From contig DATGLW010000045.1 in NCBI GenBank assembly GCA_035293965.1, forward strand, positions 1 to 46,249: a DNA stretch of 46,249 nucleotides. Reading direction: 5' to 3'. The notes beneath the pieces are model-generated. The model ran no database searches and was not told the DNA's origin. It worked only from the letters and a program-made list of their open reading frames with translations. The position numbers and the translations under genes are program-made. Source of the DNA: DATGLW01 sp035293965 (lineage in GTDB: Bacteria; Actinomycetota; Acidimicrobiia; Acidimicrobiales; RAAP-2). The stretch's first letter is position 1. Each line of letters opens with the position of its first letter. Positions 23,303 through 31,175 of the stretch are shown here, piece after piece.

Positions 23303-24709
23303 GTGCTCGACAGCCCTTCCCACCCTCGCGCCACCCACGTGCACGACGTGCTGGTGGTCGGGGGCGGGCCCGCCGGCGCCGCCTGCGCGTACTGGCTGGC
23401 GGACGCCGGATGGGACGTGGCGCTCGTCGAGCGGAAGCGCTACCCGCGCGAGAAGACCTGCGGCGACGGGCTCACCCCCCGCTCGGTCCGCCAACTGGCC
23501 GACATGGGCGTCGACCTCTCCGGCGCCCACCGCTACCGGGGGCTGCGGGCCATGGGGTTCGGCCGCATGCTCGAGATGCCCTGGCCGGACCACCCGTCCT
23601 TCCCGCCCTACGGCTACACGATCACCCGCCACGACCTCGACGGCCTGGTCGCCGAGCGGGCGGCCAAAGCCGGTGCCACGGTGTGGCAGGGGAGCGAGGC
23701 CGTGGCGCCGCTGCTCGCCGCCGGCTCGGGATCGCCGCCGCCAGCGAGGGGCACCCGGGTGCCGCTCGCTGCGCCGGGAGCGCCCGGTTCGGGGCAGCCG
23801 AACCCTCCCCTCCTTCCCCGCTGCGACGGCGCCGTCGTGGCCGACCGCGAGGCGGGCACGACCAGGGAGGTCCGCGCGCGCTACGTGGTGGTTGCCGACG
23901 GTTCGAACTCCCGTTTCGGACGGTCACTCGGCACGTGGCGCGACCGATCCTGCCCCCTCGGCATGGCGCTCCGGGGGTACTTCCGCTCGCCTCGCCACGA
24001 CGACGAGTACATCGAGTCGCACCTCGACGTGCGCAACGCCCAGGGCGAGGTGGTGCCGGGCTACGGGTGGATCTTCCCCCTGGGGGACGGGCGGGTCAAC
24101 GTGGGCGTCGGCCTGCTGTCGACCGACCGGCGGTGGAAGGGCGTGAACACGAGCCGGCTCATGGAGGCGTTCGTCGACTGGGCCCCCCGCTCGTGGGGCA
24201 TCTCGCCCGGCACGTCACTCGGGCCGCCGACCGGTGGGAAGCTGCCGATGGGGCTGTCGGTCGGGCCGAGGACAGGCGTCAACACGGTGGTCGTCGGCGA
24301 TGCCAGCGGGGTGGTGAACCCGTTCAACGGCGAGGGCATCGCCTACGGCTACGAAACCGGCAGGCTGGCTGCGGCGTCGCTCGGCGACGCGCTGTCGGGC
24401 GGCGGCCCCGAGGCCCTCGCTGCGTACGAGGCGCGTCTCGAGGAGGCCTACCGCGACTACTACGCGGTGGCCCGCGGGTTCGTGCGGCTCATCTCCAACC
24501 CGCGCACGATGCGCGTGTGCGTGAGCACGGGCATGCGCTCGGAGCTGTTCATGTCCGAGCTGCTGCGCATCATGGCCAACCTGATGCGGCCCGATACCAA
24601 AGGTGCGGCCGAGGTCGGCTACCGCGCCCTGCAGGTCATCGGGCGCCTGCTCCACGGCCGGGAGCCCGAGGAGGATCCGGCCGAAGAGGTGGCGGTACCG
24701 GCCGGGTAG
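23303..24709 (+). CDS. Geranylgeranyl-reductase-family FAD oxidoreductase (candidate menaquinone reductase MenJ-like)
   Basis: Flavoprotein of 468 aa that saturates isoprenoid double bonds in this family. The FAD-binding N-terminus has VLVVGGGPAGAACAYWL and VERKRYPREKTCGDGLTPR. A second FAD motif is VVVGDASGVVNPFNGEGIAYGYETGR. Candidate substrates are the menaquinone side chain (MenJ) or geranylgeranyl groups on lipids. The position divergent from nuoA, whose complex uses quinone, favours menaquinone. A Pro/Gly-rich segment of about 35 residues near residue 145-180 interrupts the fold and looks like a lineage insert. It ends 26 bp from the convergent unknown gene at 24736. Confidence 0.85.
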   Translation: MLDSPSHPRATHVHDVLVVGGGPAGAACAYWLADAGWDVALVERKRYPREKTCGDGLTPRSVRQLADMGVDLSGAHRYRGLRAMGFGRMLEMPWPDHPSFPPYGYTITRHDLDGLVAERAAKAGATVWQGSEAVAPLLAAGSGSPPPARGTRVPLAAPGAPGSGQPNPPLLPRCDGAVVADREAGTTREVRARYVVVADGSNSRFGRSLGTWRDRSCPLGMALRGYFRSPRHDDEYIESHLDVRNAQGEVVPGYGWIFPLGDGRVNVGVGLLSTDRRWKGVNTSRLMEAFVDWAPRSWGISPGTSLGPPTGGKLPMGLSVGPRTGVNTVVVGDASGVVNPFNGEGIAYGYETGRLAAASLGDALSGGGPEALAAYEARLEEAYRDYYAVARGFVRLISNPRTMRVCVSTGMRSELFMSELLRIMANLMRPDTKGAAEVGYRALQVIGRLLHGREPEEDPAEEVAVPAG

Positions 24710-24735
24710 GGGCCCCGGGCGGCGGGCCGGCCCGT

Positions 24736-26229
24736 TCAGGCCCGGGCGCTTTGGGCGGCCACGTTTCGGGCAAGGTCGCGCGTGAGCGAGCGCGACAGCG
24801 CCGGTGGGAATGGCTGTGCGGAGCTGTAGGTGTACAGCGTCGCCTCAGCCCGCCCGCCGCCCACGAACACCACGCCGAACTGCAGGGGGACCGCGACGCC
24901 GTGGGCTGTGACCGGCACCGTCACCTCCGCGCCGGCAACCACGACCGGGCCTGCCCCGGCGTCGCGAACCGGGGAGACCTCGGGTTCGCCGAAGCGAGCC
25001 CCGGTGCCGCTCAGGCGACCGGCTCCCACGAGCGAAGTAGCCAGCGCCGCGCCGAAGCACTCGGGGAACTTCGAGTTGGCGACCTGCGACACGTCGGCGG
25101 CGACGTCGGCAGGTGAACCGAACATGGCCACGGTCGAGCCCGCCTCCTGGACCGGCCCACCGGTCGGCGCGGCGAAGGCCGGCGACGAGGCCTGGGCCAC
25201 CGGGGTCGCCCCGGCGGTGCCGAAGATGCGGTCCTGGGGGGCCGCGATGCCCATGCAATGCTCGAAGCTGCTGGCGACCCGAGCCTGCAGCGGGGTCTGC
25301 GCCGACGACCGTTCCCCCGGAGGGACCGGCTCGAGGAAGCTGGCCAGCGGGCCGTTCCTCGAGGCGTCGACCGACCACGTCTGAGGCAGGTCCGAGGCGA
25401 CGAGGTTGATCCTCGCCGCCTCGTCACGGGCAGCACCAGCCCCGCCGCCGGCGGGCGGCGCGACCAGCAGCACGACGATCCCCGCCACCACCAGCAGTCC
25501 GATCAGGATCACGAGCACGCTGACGGGCGGACCGAAGCGGCCGTGCTGCGGGGTGCCGGCTCGGAGCCCGCCCGCGGGGGCCCGGCCTTCGACGAGCCCG
25601 CCCGCGGGGGCCCCGCCTTGAGCGAGCCCGCCCGCTGGGGGCTCGGCGGGACCGAGGCCCCACCACCACGGCACGGCGGCGCCCGACGGGTCGGGGTGGG
25701 GCTCGCCGTCGGTGCGACGTGCGTGAGCCGGCCGCCTCGCAGGCGACCGGGCGGGAGGCTCGGGCTCGCTCGCTGCCTCCGGCGCAGCGTGGACGGGCCG
25801 GTGGGCCGCCGGAGCCCACGTGGACCCCGCCGCGCCGGCCATGTCGGGACCCGGCGACCCGGCACCCTGCACGGCACCCGCCGAGCCGGCGTGGCCGTTG
25901 CGGGCGTGCTGCTCGACCACCCGGGCCAGGCTGCCCGCGCCGCCGGTCCCCAGCTGCTCGCCCGGTACCAGCCATCGCACCCCCTGGCCGACCACGACGG
26001 CGTCGATGGCGACCGCCGGACGGCCGTCGGGCATCACGTGCGGCTCGCCGCATCGGACCTCGGTCAGCTCGCCCCAGTCGGCGCCTAGCTCAGGGCCCAG
26101 TGTCGGTCCGTTCATGAGGAGGCCGTGCTCGTCGATCGTGAGGTCGATCGGCACCGAGCCGTCGACCGGCGACTCGAAGACGGCCCCCGTGAACCGCACC
26201 GGCCCTGCCGGTCCCGCCGCGTCGCCCAC
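24736..26229 (-). CDS. Unknown single-pass membrane protein with cytoplasmic PH-like and extracytoplasmic sensor-like domains
   Basis: 497 aa, function unknown. Residues about 10-105 are a beta-rich, possibly PH-like domain (RFTGAVFES, IDEHGLLMNG, WGELTEVRCG, AVVVGQGVRWLVPG). Residues 110-235 are a Pro/Ala/Gly-rich linker containing a 10-residue repeat (PAGGL units, about 198-222). A single transmembrane helix lies at 236-257. The C-terminal 240 residues would be outside; they contain Cys325 (FEHCMG) and Cys391 (FPECFG) with spacing reminiscent of PknH-type extracellular sensor domains. This suggests a membrane sensor or adaptor, but that is inference. The GTG start at 26229 is chosen because TACCAT lies 6 nt upstream; it follows hemL by 40 bp and may have its own promoter. 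Confidence 0.7.
   Translation of the reverse strand: MGDAAGPAGPVRFTGAVFESPVDGSVPIDLTIDEHGLLMNGPTLGPELGADWGELTEVRCGEPHVMPDGRPAVAIDAVVVGQGVRWLVPGEQLGTGGAGSLARVVEQHARNGHAGSAGAVQGAGSPGPDMAGAAGSTWAPAAHRPVHAAPEAASEPEPPARSPARRPAHARRTDGEPHPDPSGAAVPWWWGLGPAEPPAGGLAQGGAPAGGLVEGRAPAGGLRAGTPQHGRFGPPVSVLVILIGLLVVAGIVVLLVAPPAGGGAGAARDEAARINLVASDLPQTWSVDASRNGPLASFLEPVPPGERSSAQTPLQARVASSFEHCMGIAAPQDRIFGTAGATPVAQASSPAFAAPTGGPVQEAGSTVAMFGSPADVAADVSQVANSKFPECFGAALATSLVGAGRLSGTGARFGEPEVSPVRDAGAGPVVVAGAEVTVPVTAHGVAVPLQFGVVFVGGGRAEATLYTYSSAQPFPPALSRSLTRDLARNVAAQSARA
25564..25653. repeat. Three 30-bp tandem repeats in the linker of the unknown membrane protein
   Basis: Copies begin at 25564, 25594 and 25624, each opening gagcccgcccgc; the third is more diverged. 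In the minus-strand gene they encode three 10-residue units ending in PAGGL in the linker just before the membrane helix. Confidence 0.85.
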
Positions 26230-26235
26230 CGGCCC

Positions 26236-26241
26236 ATGGTA
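26236..26241 (-). promoter_or_regulatory. Putative -10 box, leaderless transcript of the unknown membrane protein
   Basis: TACCAT on the minus strand is followed by 6 nt and then GTG 26229. It lies in the 40-bp gap after hemL, so the downstream gene could be expressed independently of the heme operon. Confidence 0.45.
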
Positions 26242-26269
26242 CCGAGGACGGGCCGCGCGACGCCCGGGA

Positions 26270-27589
26270 TCAGGCGATCCGAGCGGCCACCTCCGCCGCC
26301 GCCTCGCCGGCCGCGTCGACCACGAGCGCCAGCTCGCGCTCGCCGTGCGCGATGCCGGGGAACATGACCTCGTAGGGCCCCGGCGCCATCGCCACCCCCC
26401 TGCGCAATAGCGCGTGGAAGAGCTCGGCATAGAGGCCGTTGCCGGCGATCCTGCTCGCCTGCGGGTAGTCGGCCGGGGCGACCAGCTCGCTGCCGGGCGG
26501 GCCGACGAAGAGGCCCACGAGCGGCCCCACCGCCGGCACCAGTGCGGCAAGCCCTCCGCCGCTCAGCGCGTCGGCGAGCGCCTCGGCGAAGCGCGCCGCA
26601 CGCCGGGCCAGCTCGGCATAGTCGGCTCCGGTGAGCGCCCCGAGGACCGCCAGGCCGGCGGCGGTGGCGAGGGGGTTCCCCGACAGGGTCCCGGCCTGGT
26701 ACACGTCGCCCGAGGGGGCCAGGCACTCGAGCACGTCCCGGCGCCCCCCGAAGGCACCGACCGGGAGGCCCCCGCCGATGACCTTGCCGAAGCACCACAG
26801 GTCGGGACGGACGCCTGTCAGGGCGGTGGCCCCACCCTCGCCGAGGCGGAACCCCGTGATCACCTCGTCGAAGACGAGGAGGGCCCCGGCGGCGTCGCAG
26901 GCCCGTCGGAGCCCCTCGAGGAAGCCCGGGGCAGGCGGCACCAGGTTCATGTTGGCGGCCACGGGCTCGACGATCACGCAGGCCACACGCTCGTCGATGT
27001 CGGGCACGGCGTTGTACGGCGCGACCACGGTGTCGGCGACCGCGCTCGCCGGCACGCCCGCGGATCCGGGGAGGCCAAGGGTGGCCACGCCGCTTCCCCC
27101 GCCGGCCAGCAGCGCGTCCGCGTGGCCGTGGTAGCAGCCGTCGAACTTCACGATCCGGTCGCGGCCGGTGAAGCCCCGTGCCACGCGGATGGCGCTCATG
27201 GCCGCCTCGGTCCCCGAGGAGACGAGCCGGACCTGCTCGCAGCCGGGGTACCGGGCGCAGATCGCCTCGGCGAGGAGGACCTCGCCCGGCGTCGGCGCGC
27301 CGAAGGTCGTGCCCGACGCCGCCGCCCGCTGCACCGCCTCGACGACCACCGGATGGGCGTGGCCCAGGATGACGGCTCCGTAGGACTGGACGAGGTCGAG
27401 GTACCGGTTGCCCTCGACGTCCCACACCCACGCGCCCTCGCCGCGCACGAGGGTCGGCGGCGTGCCGCCGACCGAGGCGAAGGAGCGGACCGGGGAGTCG
27501 ACGCCACCGGGGATCGACCGCCTCGCCCGCTCGAACCACCCGGCGTTGGTCCGCGGCGCAGGCGGCGTGCCCCCCGGCGTCTCACCCAT
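26270..27589 (-). CDS. hemL: Glutamate-1-semialdehyde 2,1-aminomutase
   Basis: PLP enzyme that converts glutamate-1-semialdehyde to 5-aminolevulinate, the second step of the C5 heme pathway begun by HemA. The protein is 439 aa, close to the family norm. The PLP Schiff-base lysine is Lys269 (WCFGKVIGGGLPVGAFGG). Other hallmarks are RSFASVGGTPP, SSGTEAAMSAIRVARGFTGR, FDGCYHGHADALL and VFDEVITGFRLG. The ATG at 27589 overlaps the end of hemB by 8 bp. Terminal heme gene of the rex-hem run. Confidence 0.96.
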   Translation of the reverse strand: MGETPGGTPPAPRTNAGWFERARRSIPGGVDSPVRSFASVGGTPPTLVRGEGAWVWDVEGNRYLDLVQSYGAVILGHAHPVVVEAVQRAAASGTTFGAPTPGEVLLAEAICARYPGCEQVRLVSSGTEAAMSAIRVARGFTGRDRIVKFDGCYHGHADALLAGGGSGVATLGLPGSAGVPASAVADTVVAPYNAVPDIDERVACVIVEPVAANMNLVPPAPGFLEGLRRACDAAGALLVFDEVITGFRLGEGGATALTGVRPDLWCFGKVIGGGLPVGAFGGRRDVLECLAPSGDVYQAGTLSGNPLATAAGLAVLGALTGADYAELARRAARFAEALADALSGGGLAALVPAVGPLVGLFVGPPGSELVAPADYPQASRIAGNGLYAELFHALLRRGVAMAPGPYEVMFPGIAHGERELALVVDAAGEAAAEVAARIA

Positions 27590-28562
27590 GCAGCCGCTCG
27601 GCCAGCGCCTCGGCGAAGTAGGTCAGCACGAAGTCGGCGCCCGCCCGCTTCACCGCCATCACCTGCTCGGCCGCCACTGCCGGCCCGTCGATCCAGCCCC
27701 GCTCGGCGGCGGCGGCCACCATGGCGTACTCGCCGCTCACGTGGTAGGCGGCCACAGGCACGTCCACGGCGTGCCGCACCGCCGCGATCACGTCGAGCGA
27801 GGTCGTCGCCGGCTTGACCATGACCATGTCGGCACCCTCGGCGACGTCGAGCGCCACTTCGGCCAGCGCCTCGCGCCGGTTGGCCGGGTCCTGCTGGTAG
27901 CCCCTCCGGTCGCCGCCCCCGAGGATGGTGACGTCCACCGCGTCGCGGAACGGGCCGTAGAGGGCGGACGCGTACTTCGCCGCGTAGGCCAGGATGGCCA
28001 GCTCCTCGAAGCCGCCGCCGTCGAGCGCGGCACGGATCGCCTGCACCTGGCCGTCCATCATGCCGCTCGGGGCGACCACGTGGGCACCGGCAGCGGCCTG
28101 GGCCAGCGCCACCCGCTGGTACAGCTCGATCGTGGCGTCGTTGTCGACGGAGCCGTCGGCGCGCAGCACCCCGCAGTGGCCGTGGTCGGTGTACTCGTCG
28201 AGGCAGAGGTCGGCCACGAGCACGATCTCGTCGCCGAGGGCCGCCCTCAGCTCGCCGAGGGCGCGTTGCACGATCCCCTGCGGGTCCCACGCTCCGGAGC
28301 CGACGGGGTCCTTCCGGGCCGGCACGCCGAAGAGGACGACACCGGGCACGCCGAGGGAGGCGAGACGCTTGGCGGCCGCCACGAGCGAGGTCAAGGAGTG
28401 CTGGACCTGGCCCGGGAGGGACGGGATCGGCACCGGCTCGTCTGCGTCCTCACGGACGAACAGCGGGGCCACGAGGTCCTCGACGGACAGCCGGGTCTCG
28501 GCGACCAGGCGGCGGAGGGCTGGCGTCCTGCGCAGCCGCCGCATGCGACGGGCGGGGAACAC
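27582..28562 (-). CDS. hemB: Delta-aminolevulinic acid dehydratase (porphobilinogen synthase)
   Basis: Condenses two 5-aminolevulinate molecules to porphobilinogen. With the GTG start at 28562 the protein is 326 aa and begins with the typical MFPARRMRRLRRTPALRRLV. Alternative in-frame starts are 28571 (GTG) and 28544 (ATG). Active-site lysines are Lys196 (YAAKYASALYGPFRD) and Lys250 (MVMVKPATTS, Schiff base). The metal loop reads ADLCLDEYTDHGHCG: Cys120 and Cys130 are kept but the middle ligand is Asp122, intermediate between Zn- and Mg-type sites. A TAGTGT box that overlaps the cobA-hemD stop lies 7 nt upstream of this GTG. Confidence 0.95.
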   Translation of the reverse strand: MFPARRMRRLRRTPALRRLVAETRLSVEDLVAPLFVREDADEPVPIPSLPGQVQHSLTSLVAAAKRLASLGVPGVVLFGVPARKDPVGSGAWDPQGIVQRALGELRAALGDEIVLVADLCLDEYTDHGHCGVLRADGSVDNDATIELYQRVALAQAAAGAHVVAPSGMMDGQVQAIRAALDGGGFEELAILAYAAKYASALYGPFRDAVDVTILGGGDRRGYQQDPANRREALAEVALDVAEGADMVMVKPATTSLDVIAAVRHAVDVPVAAYHVSGEYAMVAAAAERGWIDGPAVAAEQVMAVKRAGADFVLTYFAEALAERLHG

Positions 28563-28569
28563 GGCACCC

Positions 28570-28575
28570 ACACTA
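28570..28575 (-). promoter_or_regulatory. Possible internal -10 box before hemB
   Basis: TAGTGT on the minus strand contains the TAG stop codon of cobA-hemD and is followed by 7 nt and GTG 28562. It may be coincidental because the genes are only 10 bp apart, but no Shine-Dalgarno is visible. Confidence 0.25.
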
Positions 28576-30117
28576 CGCGCCGAGCGCGAAGTGGGCCCCG
28601 AGCGCGGCCACGAGGCCCTGCGCCGAGGCCCGCTCGGCCTCGAGCACCGTGGGGAACCCGGCGCGGCGCGCCGCGGCCGCCGTGGCCGGGCCGATGCACG
28701 CCGCCACCTCGGGCGTGCCCAGGGGCGCCCCGGCGGCATCCGTGCCGTCGCGGTACGCCGCCACCGCCGAGGGCGAGGCGAAGGTGACCGCGTCGGCGGA
28801 CCGGACGGCGCGCGCCACCTCGGGTGCGGGCGCCGGTGCTCGCACGGTGCGGTAGGCGACCACATCGTCGACGACCCACCCCTTGTGCCGAAGGCCGGCG
28901 GCCAGGGTGGGAGCGGCGTCGAGCGCCCGCGGGAAGAGGACCCGTCCCCCACGGGCGGCCGGGAGGGACGCCACGAGCCCTTCGGCGGTGCTGGGCGACG
29001 CCACCAGGTCGGCCACCAGGTGGTACTCGGCAAGGGCGGCACCGGTGGCCGGGCCCACCACGGCCAGGCGGGCGGCACCGAAGGACCGGGCGTCGCGCAG
29101 CAGCGGCACGAAGCGGTGCACGGCGTTCGCCGACGTGAACACGACCCAGTCGTACGACGCGCACCGGCCGGCCGCCGCGGCAAGGGCAGCGTCGCCCTCC
29201 TCGGGAGCGGCCACCTCGATCAGGGGCAGCTCGACCACCCGGGCACCGGACGCGCCGAGCTCGCTCACGAGCTCGGCGGCCTGCGCCTTCGGACGGGTGA
29301 CGACCACCGTCCTCCCCGCGAGGACGCCGGGCTCCCCCGCGAGGATGCCGGGCCCTGCCCCTGCTGGGAGGCCGCCGTTCCCCTCCCCGATCCCGACGAG
29401 CTCGAGCGCCGCCACCTCGCCGACGACGATCACGGCCGGCGAGCCCGCCTCGACGTCGGCCAGGCGGTCGAGCCGGGTGCGGACCGTGCGCTGGCGGCCT
29501 GTGGTGCCCCACTCGACCACCGCGACCGGGGTGCCCGGAGCACGTCCCCCCTCCAGGAGCTGCCGGGCGATGTCGGCGCGTGTGGCCATGCCCATCAGGA
29601 CCACGAGCGTCCCGCCCGCGCGGGCGAAAGAGGCCCAGTCGACACCCCCCGGGGCGGTGGGGTCGCCCACGTGGCCCGTCACCACGGTCACCGACGACGA
29701 CAGGCCGCGGTGGGTGACGGGTATGCCGGCCGCTGCCGGCACCGCCGTGGCCGACGACACACCCGGCACGACCTCGTAGGGAACGCCCGCGGCTCGGAGC
29801 GCCTCGGCCTCCTCGCCCCCCCGGCCGAAGAGGAACGGATCGCCACCCTTGAGGCGTACGACCGTTCCGCCGGCCCGGCCCCTGGCCACGAGGAGGTCGT
29901 TGATCTCCTTCTGGCGGCCCCCGTTCCCGCCCGCCCCGCCGCCCGACGGGCGCTTGCCCACGTCGACCAGCTCGCAGCCCGGGCGAGCCAGGGCGAGCAG
30001 GGCAGGATCCACGAGGCGGTCGTAGAGGATGACGTCAGCCCTCGCGAGCAGCTCGGCCCCGCGGCGCGTGAGCAGGCCGGGGTCCCCGGGCCCGGCGCCG
30101 ACCAGGTGGACAGTCAT
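28573..30117 (-). CDS. hemD: Fused uroporphyrinogen-III C-methyltransferase / uroporphyrinogen-III synthase (CobA-HemD)
   Basis: 514-aa bifunctional enzyme. Residues 1 to about 255 are a SAM-dependent methyltransferase (CobA/SUMT) with VHLVGAGPGDPGLLTRRG, VVRLKGGDPFLFGRGGEEAE, YEVVPGVSSATAVPAAAGIPVTHR and VTGHV; this makes precorrin-2 for siroheme or cobalamin. From about 275 to the end is HemD (RTVVVTRPKAQAAELVSEL, VVFTSANAVHRF, FPRALDAAPTLAAGLRHKG, TFASPSAVAAY), which closes the tetrapyrrole ring. The fusion is common in Actinobacteria. The inter-domain linker holds a 21-bp duplication (29314-29355) giving GILAGEPGVLAG. The ATG overlaps the hemC stop (ATGA). It ends with TAG. Confidence 0.95.
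   Translation of the reverse strand: MTVHLVGAGPGDPGLLTRRGAELLARADVILYDRLVDPALLALARPGCELVDVGKRPSGGGAGGNGGRQKEINDLLVARGRAGGTVVRLKGGDPFLFGRGGEEAEALRAAGVPYEVVPGVSSATAVPAAAGIPVTHRGLSSSVTVVTGHVGDPTAPGGVDWASFARAGGTLVVLMGMATRADIARQLLEGGRAPGTPVAVVEWGTTGRQRTVRTRLDRLADVEAGSPAVIVVGEVAALELVGIGEGNGGLPAGAGPGILAGEPGVLAGRTVVVTRPKAQAAELVSELGASGARVVELPLIEVAAPEEGDAALAAAAGRCASYDWVVFTSANAVHRFVPLLRDARSFGAARLAVVGPATGAALAEYHLVADLVASPSTAEGLVASLPAARGGRVLFPRALDAAPTLAAGLRHKGWVVDDVVAYRTVRAPAPAPEVARAVRSADAVTFASPSAVAAYRDGTDAAGAPLGTPEVAACIGPATAAAARRAGFPTVLEAERASAQGLVAALGAHFALGA
29314..29355. repeat. 21-bp duplication in the CobA-HemD linker
   Basis: ccccgcgaggacgccggg at 29314 recurs with one substitution at 29335 (21-bp period), in frame, in the linker between the two enzyme domains. 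Confidence 0.8.
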
Positions 30118-31172
30118 CTGCCCGGCGCGTCGAGCACGCCAGTGCCGAGCACCCCGGCGCCCGCCGCGGCCGCAGCGGCGCCAGCCGCGACCGCACGAGC
30201 GCCCTCTGCCGCCGGCGCGGTGCCCCAGCCCTCGATCGACTCCCCACCGCAGTCGTGCAGCAGGTAATCGGCCAGGGCCGCGCCGAGCTCGTCGGGCTCC
30301 TCCCCCAGGAGGGACGCCCGCACCAGGACCCTGCCGTCGCCGCTCGCCAGCATGCCGTCGAGGCGGAGCAAGCGGGCGGAGCCGCCGGTGCGACCCTCGA
30401 CCGGGCTCGCAAGCCCGGCCATCGGCACGGCGCAGCTCCCTGCCAGGGACCGGAGCAAGGCGCGCTCCGCGTCGAGCGACCGGTGCGACACCTGGTCGTC
30501 GACGGCGGCGAGCGCCCCGAGCGCCACCTCGTCGTCGGCCCGGCATTCGACGGCCAGGGCTCCCTGGCCGACCTGGGGCAGCATCACCACCGGGGGGAGC
30601 ACGTCGGTCGCCCGCCCGGTCCAGCCGAGGCGGTCGAGCGCCGCCTTGGCCACGACCACCGCATGGATCGACCCGTCGCTCAGGCGCTCGAGGCGACGGC
30701 CGATGTTGCCGCGCAGCTCGGCAAAGGAGAGATCCGGGCGCAGGTTGGCCAGCTGGGCCCGGCGCCGCACCGATCCGGTCGCCACCGTGGCACCCGGCGG
30801 CAACCCGGCCAGGGGCAACCCGGCCAGCGCGTCGCGGGGGTCGCCGCGGGGTGGCACCGCCGCCAGGCGGAGGCCGTCGGGCGTGACCGACGGCAGGTCC
30901 TTGGCCGAGTGCACGGCGGCGTCGGCGTCGCGGGCCAGCACCGCCTGCTGGACCTCCTTGGCGAAGACCCCCTGCCCCCCGATCTCCTCGAGCCGGGCGC
31001 CCGCGAGGAGGTCGCCCCGCGTGCGCACCACGACGGGCTCGACGCGCAGCCCGGGGTGCGCGGCCCGCAGCAGCGAGGCGACGTGGTCCGCCTGCCAGCG
31101 AGCGAGGGGTGACCCCCGCGTGGCCAGCCGGAAGACCCGGCCGCGCCGCCAGTCGAGCGGGTTCGCTCCCAC
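30114..31172 (-). CDS. hemC: Hydroxymethylbilane synthase (porphobilinogen deaminase)
   Basis: Polymerises four porphobilinogens to hydroxymethylbilane; 352 aa. The dipyrromethane cofactor is attached at Cys247 (LAGSCAVPMAG). Other hallmarks are RLATRGSPLARWQA, HSAKDLPS with the catalytic Asp92, ATGSVRRRAQL and LRGNIGRRLERL. The C-terminal 40 residues are Ala/Gly-rich and extra. A 15-bp duplication (30799-30828) gives LAGLPLAGLP in a surface loop. The GTG at 31172 is 3 nt from the hemA stop; the stop overlaps cobA-hemD. Confidence 0.96.
   Translation of the reverse strand: MGANPLDWRRGRVFRLATRGSPLARWQADHVASLLRAAHPGLRVEPVVVRTRGDLLAGARLEEIGGQGVFAKEVQQAVLARDADAAVHSAKDLPSVTPDGLRLAAVPPRGDPRDALAGLPLAGLPPGATVATGSVRRRAQLANLRPDLSFAELRGNIGRRLERLSDGSIHAVVVAKAALDRLGWTGRATDVLPPVVMLPQVGQGALAVECRADDEVALGALAAVDDQVSHRSLDAERALLRSLAGSCAVPMAGLASPVEGRTGGSARLLRLDGMLASGDGRVLVRASLLGEEPDELGAALADYLLHDCGGESIEGWGTAPAAEGARAVAAGAAAAAAGAGVLGTGVLDAPGR
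30799..30828. repeat. 15-bp duplication in hemC
   Basis: ggcaacccggccag occurs at 30799 and 30814 (15-bp period), in frame, encoding a repeated LAGLP pentapeptide. Confidence 0.75.
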
Positions 31173-31175
31173 GGG

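Noticed and set aside
25564..25653. CRISPR array
   Set aside because: Contiguous 30-bp copies without spacers, in frame inside a gene.
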